From Labilibaculum sp. K2S (lineage in GTDB: Bacteria > Bacteroidota > Bacteroidia > Bacteroidales > Marinifilaceae), in the NCBI RefSeq assembly GCF_030372765.1, contig NZ_JAUCMW010000006.1, positions 40,425-104,424 of the forward strand: DNA of 64,000 nt, written 5' to 3'. Positions 53,051 through 62,480 of this stretch are shown in pieces; the first letter of the stretch is position 1; each line of letters begins with the position of its first letter. Below the pieces are notes generated by a model, which was not told the origin of the DNA, did no database searches, and saw only the letters and a list, made by a program, of their open reading frames with translations. The position numbers and the translations under genes are program-made.

Positions 53051-56000
53051 TTACGACACTTGCTTTTTTAGTATCAGGTTTAACAAGCCTGGCAACACGA
53101 TGAGCAACAAAGGCAAGGCAATAATTAATCCTCCAATTACAGCAATTGCCAGTGGTTGATGCATTTGAGCTCCTGTACCAATCCCCAGAGCCAATGGACT
53201 AAGGGCAACTACCGCTGCCGATGCAGTCATTAATTTAGGACGAAGCCGAGTTGAAATAGCATACGATAAAGCTTCAGAGACAGAAGTGTTTTTTAATTCG
53301 GAATAAAACTGCTGTATGGTAAAAATGGAATTTTCACCTATAATGCCAATAATCATTATCAACCCGGTATAACTACCAACATTTAGAGGAGTTCCGGTAA
53401 AATACAAGGCAATTAAACTGCCTGATATACCAAGAACACTTATAAAAAGAACGACAAGGGAAATTGCCAGTTTTTTAAACATGAACAGCACCACGGTAAA
53501 AACCATTAATCCACCTGCAATCAATATTTTCAGAAGCTCCGAAAAAGATTGTTGCTGCTCTGCATAAGCTCCGCCATATGTAATCTGATACGAAGCCGGT
53601 AAATTAATTTTCGCCAATTTGATTTTGATATCTTTCATCGTGCTTCCCAAATCCCGATTATTTAATCGCGCTGTTACAACCCCAATTGTTTGAAGGTTCT
53701 CCCGTTCTATTTCCGACACACCGCTTTGTATCTCAAAATCAGCAAATGTTTTAATTGGCAGATAATTACCCGAAGGAATACAAATATTCAATTTCTCAAT
53801 TTTTTCAATTGCCGTTTTATTATTCATAGGAAAAATCATTCGAATATCTGTAAGCTGCTCCTTTTCCTGAATTGCTCCAATGACTGTCCCGGCCAAAAAA
53901 ATCTCTAGCTGCGCCTGCAAATCGGAAGCACTAAGTTTAAATTGATTTAATTTATCCTCTTTCGGGAAAATTCGAAGTATGGGACCTGCAATTACGATCC
54001 CATCAAATACATCAGCTGTTCCTTTAATCGTTTCCAGACTATCTGCGATTTGTTTCGATAAGAGTTTTAATTTATCATGATTATCACCAAAAATCTTTAT
54101 CTCAATGGGTTGAACACTACTCATTAAATCCCCAAGCATGTCGGATATTACTTGTCCAAAATCAATGTTTAAAGCAGGCACTTTTAACTCCACCTCAGAA
54201 CGAATATCGTCTGCAACCTCTTCGGTTGTTTTTTTTCTGTTGCTCTTTAATTCAATTAAATAATCACCCCGGTTGGGCTCCGTAATGAAAAATCCCATTT
54301 GTGTTCCTGTTCGTCGGGAATATGTTTTTACATCGGGAATTAACTCTATAATTTTATCCACCTCGCTTAGCATTCGGTCTGTTTCTTCCAGAGATGTTCC
54401 TGCCGGCGAATCATAATCCAAAACAATCGACCCCTCATCCATTTCGGGTAAAAACCCGGTAGAAAGTTTTGGCATGATCCATACAATACTCAAAATAAGC
54501 AGTAATGAAAACAGAATACTGATATATGGTTTCGCAAGAAAGAAACGAATCCACTGATGCGTGGAATGCTTACTCTCTGAACTTTTACCCAGTCCCCTAT
54601 TTTTCGACAACAGTAAATAAATTACAGGCAAGCCAAGCCATGTAACAACAAATGAACAAAGCAATGTTATCATCATGGTTTCAGTCAAAATCTTGAAATA
54701 AGCTCCGGCTACTCCGGTCATTAATTCGAAAGGAATGAGAATAACAATTGTGCTGAGCGAGGAACTTACCATTGAAGGGAATAAAAAACCAATGGCTTTA
54801 CCGACCAACTCATTCGGTTTCCGATCAGGAAATTCCTCATGCGTACGGTGTATTTGTTCCACCACGATAATAGCATCATCAATAATTAAACCTATAGAAG
54901 CGGCAATGGCTCCAATGGTCATGATATTGAAATCGAAATCAATAGCTGACAGGATAATAAAAGTAAGTGCAAGCGTGAGAGGGATGGTTATCAGGATAAC
55001 GGTACTTGATTTTACGGAACGTAAAAATACAATTACAACAACGATGGACAGCAATAGCCCAATCCACAGAACATCGATTATACTGTGGATACTCTTATTT
55101 ACAAAATCACCCTGATTGTAATAAGATGTCAAGATCACGTCATCGGGTAATATTTCTTTCAGTTCATTAACTTTAACCACAACCTGCTCCGACACATCCA
55201 TTAAATTACTGCTCGGCTGTTTTAAGACTGCAATTAGTGGAACATCTTTACCATTGGCTTTTATCTTAACATATTCGTTACGCTCAGAAATTTCAACTTT
55301 TGCAACATCTGAGACTTTAATACTGCGTACAGCATCGTTAAACAACACTAAATTTTCGAGTTGTTCTTTATTTTTTATGCTTGCATCGGTAATCGTTAAA
55401 TACAAGCGCTTGTAATCAACAGTATAACCATTTGATGCTATAAAATTAGTTTGCTGCAATGCGTTACTAATTTGCTGAGGACTGATTCGTAATAAATTGA
55501 GCTGTTGTTCATCCAGAACAATGCGATATTCTTTTACTTTCCCGCCAATTACATCTACCGCCGCTACTCCTTTAATTCGGGACAGATAGGGTTTCACAAT
55601 ATATTCAGCTATCCTTTTCAGCTCCACCTGGCTTTTTGAGCTGGATTGAATCGAATACCCAATTACCGGCAATATGGATGGATTCATCTTCTCGATGGTA
55701 ATTTGAGCTCCATTGGGCAGGTCATTTTTAATTTGAGCAATTTGAGATTCTACCTGTTGTTTGTCCAAATCAATATCCGAATCCCAATTCATAAAAGCAG
55801 AAATTTCGCAACTGCCCATACTGGTAGTGCTTCGAATCAAATTCAGACTCTCTACTTTTTTAATCGCATTTTCGATTGGTTTGGTTATTGCAACCATCAT
55901 TTTATCAACCGGCTGTTCGCCATTGTCAACAATTATTTTTATTTTCGGAAACGTCACATTCGGAAACAAAGAGGTTTTCATACTTTGATAGGAAAATCCT

Positions 56001-56068
56001 CCTCCTATTAATATGAGTAATAAAATAACTGCAATGGGGCTTTTGAACCTGACAAATATTTTCTCCAT
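53051..56068 (-). CDS. RND-family efflux transporter permease
   Basis: 1005 residues, proton-driven inner-membrane pump of the AcrB/MdtB-like HAE1 type. TM1 is at the N-terminus (FKSPIAVILLLILIGGGFSY). The porter domain carries SQIAQIKNDLPNGA. TM4 has the proton-relay Asp pair in GLIIDDAIIVVEQIHRTHEE, with further TM helices near 330-530 and 830-1000. The second half repeats the plan and has the family end block RLRPKLMTASAAVVALSPLA, then LGIGTGAQMHQPLAIAVIGG. It starts 1 nt after the adaptor stop and forms a tripartite pump with the adaptor and the TolC-like protein. Substrate is unknown; no methionine-rich heavy-metal signature is seen. Confidence 0.95.
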   Translation of the reverse strand: MEKIFVRFKSPIAVILLLILIGGGFSYQSMKTSLFPNVTFPKIKIIVDNGEQPVDKMMVAITKPIENAIKKVESLNLIRSTTSMGSCEISAFMNWDSDIDLDKQQVESQIAQIKNDLPNGAQITIEKMNPSILPVIGYSIQSSSKSQVELKRIAEYIVKPYLSRIKGVAAVDVIGGKVKEYRIVLDEQQLNLLRISPQQISNALQQTNFIASNGYTVDYKRLYLTITDASIKNKEQLENLVLFNDAVRSIKVSDVAKVEISERNEYVKIKANGKDVPLIAVLKQPSSNLMDVSEQVVVKVNELKEILPDDVILTSYYNQGDFVNKSIHSIIDVLWIGLLLSIVVVIVFLRSVKSSTVILITIPLTLALTFIILSAIDFDFNIMTIGAIAASIGLIIDDAIIVVEQIHRTHEEFPDRKPNELVGKAIGFLFPSMVSSSLSTIVILIPFELMTGVAGAYFKILTETMMITLLCSFVVTWLGLPVIYLLLSKNRGLGKSSESKHSTHQWIRFFLAKPYISILFSLLLILSIVWIMPKLSTGFLPEMDEGSIVLDYDSPAGTSLEETDRMLSEVDKIIELIPDVKTYSRRTGTQMGFFITEPNRGDYLIELKSNRKKTTEEVADDIRSEVELKVPALNIDFGQVISDMLGDLMSSVQPIEIKIFGDNHDKLKLLSKQIADSLETIKGTADVFDGIVIAGPILRIFPKEDKLNQFKLSASDLQAQLEIFLAGTVIGAIQEKEQLTDIRMIFPMNNKTAIEKIEKLNICIPSGNYLPIKTFADFEIQSGVSEIERENLQTIGVVTARLNNRDLGSTMKDIKIKLAKINLPASYQITYGGAYAEQQQSFSELLKILIAGGLMVFTVVLFMFKKLAISLVVLFISVLGISGSLIALYFTGTPLNVGSYTGLIMIIGIIGENSIFTIQQFYSELKNTSVSEALSYAISTRLRPKLMTASAAVVALSPLALGIGTGAQMHQPLAIAVIGGLIIALPLLLIVLPGLLNLILKKQVS

Positions 56069-56069
56069 A

Positions 56070-56960
56070 CTACTTGGTTATCCGCACAATTGAACTATCC
56101 GGCAAAGCATATGCTCCTTCGCAAATAATTACATCGTCAACATTTATATTTTCTGATAAAATCTCTGCAACACTATCGTTTTCTATCCCCTTTGTAATTG
56201 GCACTTTAACAGCCAAGCTGTCCTTCATGATTTTCATCAGCCAATAAGAGGTTTGCTTTTCATTGGCCAAAATGGCATTTTTTGAAACCAACAAAGTGTT
56301 GTTTTTTTTATCGATGATAAACTTTACCCTAACATTTAGATTTTCGGGCAACTGAACTTTCCCGATTGGTTTTAATAGAACCACCTGAGTCTGACTAATT
56401 TCATTTACAGTAGGAATAATTTTAAAAAGTCCGGCATAAAAAGACTTATCATCGCCGATCATCACTTTATAGCTTGCCACCGACTTTAATATGTCATTGT
56501 ACTGATAGGGTACATTTAACTGAATTATTGCCTGACTGTTTTCAGCAATAACAGCCAACAAATCACCTTCAGGAACAAAAGTTCCTGTTTCATTTGTATT
56601 TAATTCACTGATGACACCATCCAAAGGAGCTGAAATTTCGACTTTGCCAAGTGCAGTATTTAAAGCTTTGCTTTCCTTGGTTTGTATTTCAAATAAAAGA
56701 TCATTTTTTTTAACAAGATCCCCATATTCTGCTTCAACACGGGTTATATATCCTGAAAAAGGGGCTGTTATTTTGTTTTTTTTCAGATAAACGACCCTTC
56801 CATTTAAGCAAATGTAATTTTCAATATCTCCTTTTGATATTGCCGTCGTTTTAACAGATATGATTGGATTTTGCGTTTTAGTAGTACTACTTTTCTGCTT
56901 GCATGAAAAAAGAAATATATTTGAAACAATCAGTAAATAAATTAAAATTGGTTTTCTCAT
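56070..56960 (-). CDS. Efflux RND periplasmic adaptor (membrane-fusion protein), lipoprotein
   Basis: 296 residues from ATG 56960, chosen because it begins a lipoprotein signal (MRKPILIYLLIVSNIFLFSC); a start at 57005, 9 nt after the TolC stop, is possible but puts 15 polar residues in front. A biotinyl-lipoyl-like half motif is seen as KITAPFSGYITRVEAEYGDL and VEISAPLDGVISELNTNETG. The alpha hairpin between them is unusually short, so this is a small adaptor. A beta-barrel and membrane-proximal domain follow, with TLLVSKNAILANEKQTSYWL. It links the RND pump to the outer-membrane channel. Confidence 0.9.
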   Translation of the reverse strand: MRKPILIYLLIVSNIFLFSCKQKSSTTKTQNPIISVKTTAISKGDIENYICLNGRVVYLKKNKITAPFSGYITRVEAEYGDLVKKNDLLFEIQTKESKALNTALGKVEISAPLDGVISELNTNETGTFVPEGDLLAVIAENSQAIIQLNVPYQYNDILKSVASYKVMIGDDKSFYAGLFKIIPTVNEISQTQVVLLKPIGKVQLPENLNVRVKFIIDKKNNTLLVSKNAILANEKQTSYWLMKIMKDSLAVKVPITKGIENDSVAEILSENINVDDVIICEGAYALPDSSIVRITK

Positions 56961-57013
56961 TTTTCTGTGATTTGCAGTTTGAAGGTCTATGAAATTTAGC
57001 ATCAATCAGATTA

Positions 57014-58300
57014 TTAATAATTCCAATAATTATACGTATTAATTAAGGCCTGTCTTTCCATGGTGAACGTGACCATTTCATTCCTTTTTACAGCAACATC
57101 CCGAAGCAAATTTTTCAGATCCATGATCGACATTTCCCCAATTGAAAGTTCGTTATTGTAGGTATCAACCAGAATATCATATTTTTCCAATTGCTGCGAT
57201 ATCACATTCACTCTTTGTTCCAGAGATTCGATTTGAGCCATAATCTTACATTTCCGGATATCGGCATGACTGATTACATTATTCTTCTCGAATTCAATGG
57301 TATTCAGATTTACTTCAGTTTTTCGCTCTTGTAATCTGCTCTGATGCCCGTCGAATATTGTCCAGCTAAGACTCAATCCTGCACTAAAACCAAGACGGTC
57401 GAATGATGGTTGATAGACAGCATTTAAGCCTGCATTGGCATAAAAATAGAATTGAGGCTTGTATCTCAAATTGTAAATTTGCTGTTCCGAAAGAATATTT
57501 AAACTATCCAACCTATAAGATTTTAAAAATTTTTGCTCTCCCTTCATATTGGATTCCAAAACAAGACTTACATCCTGAATATCAACATTTGAAGTATCCT
57601 GAATACCGCACAATAGATTTAAATCATAAAGGTCATTTTTATATTCTGACTGAAACATTTTTCTATCCGCCTCGAAATTGCTCTGTTCAATTTGCAGCAA
57701 CATCAAATTGGATTGCTTATAAACTGCGGTTTCAACCAAATGCTGCATAACGCTCACCTGCTCTCCAATTTGATTTTCGAGAGCCAAACTATTCTGAACC
57801 TGTTGTTTTGCCTTTAAGCAAAGCAGGTATTGCGAACCAATAAGAAACTCCAACTCATGAATGGTTAAATCAATATTGTTTTCATTAATTCTTTTATTGA
57901 TATCCGTGTTTTTGGAATAAGACTGAATTTTAAAGCGGGAATTTATTGGCTGCTTAATTGAAATGCCGGCTTGATATTGCCCTCCGTCTGTTGAGGAAAG
58001 ATCGTATCCATTATAGTTTTCCGATCCATTCGATATCAATTGCAGATGGGAAGAATTATTATCATGAGAGATAATAGGAGCAAGCAATACATTGCTTTCA
58101 ATACTAATTTCGGGTTGCCTAAGAACGGCTCGAACCTGTTTTAAATCCAAATCTAGAAGCAGACTTTCATTCCTGCTTTTGTGAATTAAAGGACTGTTCC
58201 TTTTTGCCTGATCAAGGTAATAGTTTAAATTTCGGGTTTGCGCATTGAGAAGTAACGGCGACATCAAAATTAGTGTCAATAAAATTCTTGTTTTACGCAT
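57014..58300 (-). CDS. TolC-family outer-membrane efflux protein
   Basis: 428 residues. Signal peptide MRKTRILLTLILMSPLLLNA, then NLNYYLDQAKRNSPLIHKSR, the typical start of an OEP domain. Two long helical hairpins carry Gln/Leu/Asn-rich heptads (ENQIGEQVSVMQHLVETAVY, SHADIRKCKIMAQIESLEQR) and two beta segments (FYFYANAGLNAVYQPSFDRL, FSAGLSLSWTIFDGHQSRLQ). This matches the two-repeat TolC plan. It begins 1 nt after the histidine kinase gene, so regulator and pump are in one operon. It provides the exit duct for the RND pump. Confidence 0.92.
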   Translation of the reverse strand: MRKTRILLTLILMSPLLLNAQTRNLNYYLDQAKRNSPLIHKSRNESLLLDLDLKQVRAVLRQPEISIESNVLLAPIISHDNNSSHLQLISNGSENYNGYDLSSTDGGQYQAGISIKQPINSRFKIQSYSKNTDINKRINENNIDLTIHELEFLIGSQYLLCLKAKQQVQNSLALENQIGEQVSVMQHLVETAVYKQSNLMLLQIEQSNFEADRKMFQSEYKNDLYDLNLLCGIQDTSNVDIQDVSLVLESNMKGEQKFLKSYRLDSLNILSEQQIYNLRYKPQFYFYANAGLNAVYQPSFDRLGFSAGLSLSWTIFDGHQSRLQERKTEVNLNTIEFEKNNVISHADIRKCKIMAQIESLEQRVNVISQQLEKYDILVDTYNNELSIGEMSIMDLKNLLRDVAVKRNEMVTFTMERQALINTYNYWNY

Positions 58301-58301
58301 A

Positions 58302-59543
58302 CTAACTATTTTTACAGATTTTAAAACAATGCATTCCGTTTTTCATGTACTGAATTTGCAAATTACCCGTCTCGCAGATATTTTTAACTATTGCCAGTCC
58401 TAAACCATAAGATTTTGAGCTGCCCTTGGTAAACCGACGAAAAATAGTTTCATCCGTTAAAGAATGTTCCGGGCCTGTATTGCAAATTTTAAACTCATTT
58501 TCGCAAATTACAATCTGAATCGTTCCCCCCTTGTTGTTGTGATTAATGGCATTGGAAAACAAATTATTGAACAATCGTTCGGCCAAAGTTTCATTTAACT
58601 GACAGCAAAAATCATGGCTGAATTTAATATCGACCTTCAGCTCTTTGGATTCAAAAAGTGGTTTAAACTCCTCGGCTTTCTTCTTACTCATTCGATGAAA
58701 TGAGATTTCTTGATCGACAGCAAACTGCCTGTTTTCAATCTTGGCAAGAAGAATAAGACTGTTGTTTAAAGAAGAAAGCCTTTTTAAAGAATTAATTGTA
58801 GCATAAACTTTATTAAATGTTGTTTCATCGAGTTCCTGCTGTAAAATTTCATCCAGATTTAATAGTGCAATCGAGATGGGAGTTTGAATTTCGTGCGAAG
58901 CATTTTCGGCAAATTCCTTTAATAAATGGTAATCTGATTCAAGTTTCGAAGTCAGTTTTTCAATGACCTTATACAATCTGTCAAATTCTTCAGTATCCGA
59001 TCTTCGAAGTTGAAAATTCTCTCTTTTCGTGAAATTATAATTCTCAATCCGAACTAAATTGCATTCAAAATCAGCCCAAATTGTACGGCTTATTTTTTTT
59101 GAAATCAGAAATAAAATTCCAAATGAAACGAAAAGAATAACCAGTAAGGTAAAGGCCAGAATAACAACCAAATCTTCTGTTTCGAATATAGACTGACGCA
59201 ATTTAATGGAATAATTTACCCCATTAATTTGTGCAGATGTTGAATATTCCAGAAAGGGTTCCAATTCATCTTCCAACTCATTACGTATTTCAATCTCTTT
59301 AAATTCGGGTGTTTTATTGGATAAATAATTCACCTTTTTTAATTCGATAATGGGATACAGATTGGGAATTTCGTTAGATTCTGAAATTTGCTTTTTTATC
59401 AGAAGCTCTTTATTTACCAAAGACTCTTTTGTCTCGGTCACAATAATATATCTCAACACAAAATACCCGGCACAAGAACCAATCACCAAGACAACAGTTA
59501 ATAGAATAAGATATCTCCGGTTAATTTTGTCCAAAAACTTCAT
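58302..59543 (-). CDS. Two-component sensor histidine kinase of the efflux operon
   Basis: 413 residues. TM1 at ~11-34, a ~90-residue periplasmic sensor region (acidic: IRNELEDELEPFLEYSTSAQ), TM2 at ~124-148, then HisKA with phosphoacceptor His217 in FAENASHEIQTPISIALLN. HATPase_c has LFNNLFSNAINHNNKGGTIQ (N box), FKICNTGPEHS (G1) and KSYGLGLAIVKNI (G2). The linker after TM2 is shorter than a full HAMP domain. The ATG overlaps the response-regulator stop by 4 nt. The pair presumably controls the downstream efflux genes, as in other Bacteroidota RND loci. The signal is unknown; the acidic sensor region would suit cationic peptides or metals. Confidence 0.93.
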   Translation of the reverse strand: MKFLDKINRRYLILLTVVLVIGSCAGYFVLRYIIVTETKESLVNKELLIKKQISESNEIPNLYPIIELKKVNYLSNKTPEFKEIEIRNELEDELEPFLEYSTSAQINGVNYSIKLRQSIFETEDLVVILAFTLLVILFVSFGILFLISKKISRTIWADFECNLVRIENYNFTKRENFQLRRSDTEEFDRLYKVIEKLTSKLESDYHLLKEFAENASHEIQTPISIALLNLDEILQQELDETTFNKVYATINSLKRLSSLNNSLILLAKIENRQFAVDQEISFHRMSKKKAEEFKPLFESKELKVDIKFSHDFCCQLNETLAERLFNNLFSNAINHNNKGGTIQIVICENEFKICNTGPEHSLTDETIFRRFTKGSSKSYGLGLAIVKNICETGNLQIQYMKNGMHCFKICKNS

Positions 59544-60217
59544 GAGTCTGTAAATTTATATCCCATACCGTAAATTGTTTTTATGTAATCGTTGCCACCT
59601 GCACTCCTTATTTTTTTTCTGATGTTGTTCATGTGAGTATAAATAAAATCGAAACTTACGGCTAAATCGATATTATCTTCCCACAAATGATCAGCCAGCA
59701 CTTCTTTGGTAAGAACTCTGTTTTTATTGATTAGAAAGAACAAAAACAAATCATATTCTTTTTTTGTAAGTGTGATCTCTTTTTGCGCGGCAAAAACTGT
59801 TTTACTATCGGTATTGATGCTGATTTCGTTAAATACTAAAATATTATTGCCGTTAAGCTGGCGTCTTCTTATGACGGCTCTGATTCTTGAATTTAATTCT
59901 GATAACTCAAATGGTTTGGTCATGTAATCATCAGCGCCCAAGTCGAGACCGGTTATTTTGTCGACAGTTGAATTTCTTGCAGAAATAATAATCACACCTC
60001 CTGCTAATTGATATTTCTTAATTGTGGAAAGGAGATCCAATCCATTGCCGTCAGGCAAGCCAACATCCAATAAAATTACATCGTATTGATAGCTGAACAA
60101 TTTCGCTTCTGCTTTTCGAAAATTATCGGCCAATTCGCATATATAATTCTCTTTACTAAGATAATTACCAATCACCTCCAGTAATTCCAGTTCATCTTCT
60201 ATAATCAGAATCTTCAT
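59540..60217 (-). CDS. OmpR-family response regulator
   Basis: 225 residues. The receiver domain (1-115) has the acidic pocket IIEDE, phosphoacceptor Asp51 in YDVILLDVGLPDGNGLDLL, the switch Ser in GVIIISARNS and LGADDYMTKPFELSEL with the conserved Lys. The C-terminal winged helix has ITLTKKEYDLFLFFLINKNR, then VLTKEVLADHLW, SFDFIYTHMNNIRKKIR and IKTIYGMGYKF. It is the DNA-binding partner of the overlapping kinase and likely activates the efflux operon. PAP2 lies 69 nt upstream on the same strand. Confidence 0.95.
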   Translation of the reverse strand: MKILIIEDELELLEVIGNYLSKENYICELADNFRKAEAKLFSYQYDVILLDVGLPDGNGLDLLSTIKKYQLAGGVIIISARNSTVDKITGLDLGADDYMTKPFELSELNSRIRAVIRRRQLNGNNILVFNEISINTDSKTVFAAQKEITLTKKEYDLFLFFLINKNRVLTKEVLADHLWEDNIDLAVSFDFIYTHMNNIRKKIRSAGGNDYIKTIYGMGYKFTDS

Positions 60218-60286
60218 AAATCAATTTTGTGATAAAAAAATAAACTGCAATGTTTCTTTAGCAACTAAATCGCACTGTTTAACGTC

Positions 60287-61036
60287 TTAAAATGTAATTG
60301 AGCAACTAAGACCCAATTGCTTTGTATTGTAAAACGGCATCACCAAAGCAGTTTGTTTTCTGTTCTTTTTTCTGGTCAGTATTTTTTCATAAATCAGATA
60401 AGATATTTTTGTACTCAATATCCCGATTCCGGCTCCTGCAGCAACGTCAGTCACCCAATGCTTGTTATTCACAACCCGAAATATCCCAACTGAAGCAGCT
60501 ATAGAATATCCCGCAATGCCATACCAAATCGAGACATCCTTATATTCCTGCCAAAGGAGTTCAGCATTCACAAAAGCCATGGCCGTGTGTCCCGACGGAA
60601 AAGATGTAAATCCGGAATGATCGGGCCTTTCCACATTGGCAGCATGTTTAAGAGAGTTGACAACAGCTCCCATAATAAACAAAGAAGTTCCTTGTATTAA
60701 CAACTGATTTGAAAAACTGTGCCTCCCCTTTACTCCCAATAAGTTATTCGCATAAACCACACCTGCCGGAGCATACTGCAAAAAATCATCCATCGAAAAA
60801 CGTCGGTCAATGTTCTCCTGAACTTCCTCCCGAACCTCTTGATTAAAAATCTCTATTCCATCACTTTTAATACCAATAATTCCAAGAGTGATCAACGAAA
60901 GAGGAACAATTGTTTTTTTAACAGTCAAGCCATACTCATATTTACCATTGTCCTTTTTATTCAAAGAATCTTTTACCGAAGAGTTGGCTAGAATCTGAAG
61001 AGGAAGAAAAAAAACAAGAAAGAAATAGAATCGCAT
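60287..61036 (-). CDS. PAP2-family membrane phosphatase
   Basis: 249 residues. Signal/TM segment MRFYFFLVFFLPLQILANSS, then several membrane helices. The three phosphatase motifs are present: KHAANVERPDHSG (KxxxxxxRP), SFPSGHTAMAFVN (PSGH) and IFRVVNNKHWVTDVAAG (xRxxxxxHxxxD, with Phe in place of the usual Ser). These enzymes dephosphorylate lipids on the outer face of the inner membrane: undecaprenyl pyrophosphate, phosphatidate or lipid A. Which one cannot be told. The position before the two-component genes and RND pump suggests envelope modification against the same stress. First gene of the minus-strand series. Confidence 0.9.
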   Translation of the reverse strand: MRFYFFLVFFLPLQILANSSVKDSLNKKDNGKYEYGLTVKKTIVPLSLITLGIIGIKSDGIEIFNQEVREEVQENIDRRFSMDDFLQYAPAGVVYANNLLGVKGRHSFSNQLLIQGTSLFIMGAVVNSLKHAANVERPDHSGFTSFPSGHTAMAFVNAELLWQEYKDVSIWYGIAGYSIAASVGIFRVVNNKHWVTDVAAGAGIGILSTKISYLIYEKILTRKKNRKQTALVMPFYNTKQLGLSCSITF

Positions 61037-61473
61037 AATTCTTTTAAATTTAGGTTAATGAATCCTTACTACTACAAGTAACTCTTTTAAGAATCCGGAT
61101 TCTAATTGCTCAATTTAAGAACGAAATATAATTCGAAAATCTAAAGGAAATTTGAAGTTTGTCTTATTTTTACATGAAGCGTGTGTGTACAAGCCTCATA
61201 GAATTAATTGTTTATCTGAAGTAAGACAAAATGGAAGAAAAAAACAACAGGAATCATTTCGGGCAAAGCAAATTCGCTTGTGAAATCAAAAAAAAAAAAA
61301 AAACGACATTGATTTCAGCATGGAAAATCATTAAAATCTAGAGAAGATTAAAGTTCTGACCAGTAAAAAGAGAGTAGTAACAATTTGCATATAGCTTTTT
61401 AAATAAAGAACTGAACCTAACCGTTCGGTTTTTTTGTAGGTTAGTATTTTTATGTTACTAAAACAAGATAGCC
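61037..61473. other. 437-nt intergenic region with an A16 run
   Basis: No gene recognised. It divides the minus-strand PAP2 series from the plus-strand unknown gene and must hold both promoters. It contains a 16-A homopolymer at 61288-61303 and a terminator-like hairpin at 61419-61439. I see no TAnnTTTG element. Confidence 0.5.
61419..61439 (+). terminator. Short terminator-like hairpin upstream of the membrane-anchored unknown
   Basis: AACCGTTCGGTT (five-pair stem, tight loop) followed by T-rich TTTTTGT. With no gene before it, it could end a short unseen transcript or act as an attenuator. Confidence 0.45.
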
Positions 61474-62190
61474 ATGAATGAAGAACAAATAGAATACAAG
61501 ACGAAAAATAGGATTCGTTCTATAATACAGAGTATTTATCTCTGGAAAGGATCGAAGAAAACATCTGGTTTACTAACTATTATTATTGCAGCACTATCCC
61601 TTTGGATAGCTTATAAAGCATTGCAGGTTTCGAATGAATCCTACAGGTATTCTGTTGAAGCAAATAGACCACAAATAGCTATAGCAGACAGAGGAGGAAA
61701 TAAAGCAATTACAAATGAACATTATTGTGTTCAGACAAGCAAGCCATTTCTTTATAAAATACCAATACTACAAATTCATACAAAAAACACAGGCTTAAGA
61801 TCTCTAACTAATTTTACGATAACTACAACAGGTATCTATCCGAAAAGCAAGACTATTTTTAAAGGTGACCCTTTGGGATCACCTAATCCATTCTCTGCAG
61901 GTGCAGTATGGTATAACAATTTACATCCTCCAGTTCCAATACTAGATTCAACTAATTTCTTTTTGTTTGTTAAATTTAATTGGGAGGATCCATTATTAAA
62001 TGAAACAGATAGTCTTAAGCTCTATTATCATTGTGTATTTAATGAGAAGAACAATTCCTTTGATATAAATGGCATCGATAACATTCAAGTCGAAAATATA
62101 ACGAAAGACATAGAGAGTCGGAAGTATGAGGAATTTGAAACTACAACAGAAATGATACAAATCATACAGAATACTTATATCACACCATAA
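61474..62190 (+). CDS. Single-pass membrane protein of unknown function
   Basis: 238 residues. A basic N-terminal ~25 residues, one transmembrane helix at about 31-50 (KTSGLLTIIIAALSLWIAYK), then a ~185-residue domain beginning SNESYRYSVEANRPQIAIAD. The strands IPILQIHTKNTGLRSLTNFT and NSTNFFLFVKFNWEDP-like segments suggest an immunoglobulin-like beta-sandwich. The NRPQIAIAD phrase right after the helix is reminiscent of many small anchored proteins found in accessory regions. The N-terminus is probably inside, and the domain outside the membrane if the positive-inside rule holds. I cannot name a family. It is isolated, low in GC and close to a tRNA remnant, so it may be accessory. Confidence 0.65.
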   Translation: MNEEQIEYKTKNRIRSIIQSIYLWKGSKKTSGLLTIIIAALSLWIAYKALQVSNESYRYSVEANRPQIAIADRGGNKAITNEHYCVQTSKPFLYKIPILQIHTKNTGLRSLTNFTITTTGIYPKSKTIFKGDPLGSPNPFSAGAVWYNNLHPPVPILDSTNFFLFVKFNWEDPLLNETDSLKLYYHCVFNEKNNSFDINGIDNIQVENITKDIESRKYEEFETTTEMIQIIQNTYITP

Positions 62191-62303
62191 TAGTAACTCA
62201 TTTTGTAACCGGAGGAATATATTTATTAATTTACTGTCACCAATTCTGATTTATTTTATTCTATATCATGATATAATTTAAATTCCAGCAAAATAAGAAA
62301 TTT

Positions 62304-62367
62304 TTAAAAGTGTAATTGGTCAACACTGCTAGTTTAGGAATGATATCGCAATGAAAAACTTGCAAAA
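62304..62367. repeat. Right copy of words shared with the tRNA-Pro downstream region
   Basis: TTAAAAGTGTAA (62304-62315) and AAAAACTTGCAAAA (62354-62367) are exact copies of 52396-52407 and 52406-52419, same order and strand, here separated by 38 nt. They lie 76 nt upstream of a tRNA-like remnant. Confidence 0.6.
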
Positions 62368-62442
62368 CCAAACCCGCACCCTCTCTCGCAACCATTGGTT
62401 TACTGACATTTAAAAATTAAGTTCTTGTGTCTAGGTTAGGAA

Positions 62443-62472
62443 TCGAAAGTTTGAATCTCCCACACCAACAAT
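62443..62472 (+). pseudogene. tRNA 3'-end-like remnant
   Basis: TCGAAAGTTTGAATCT reproduces the T-arm of the tRNA-Pro gene (52266-52281) with 14 of 16 matches, then an acceptor-like CCCACACCAACAAT ends in the same ACAAT as the tRNA-Pro 3' flank. No D-arm or anticodon arm is present upstream, so it is not a working tRNA. The 552-nt gap 62191-62740 otherwise holds only repeats and hairpins. Confidence 0.45.
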
Positions 62473-62480
62473 ACAGAACA

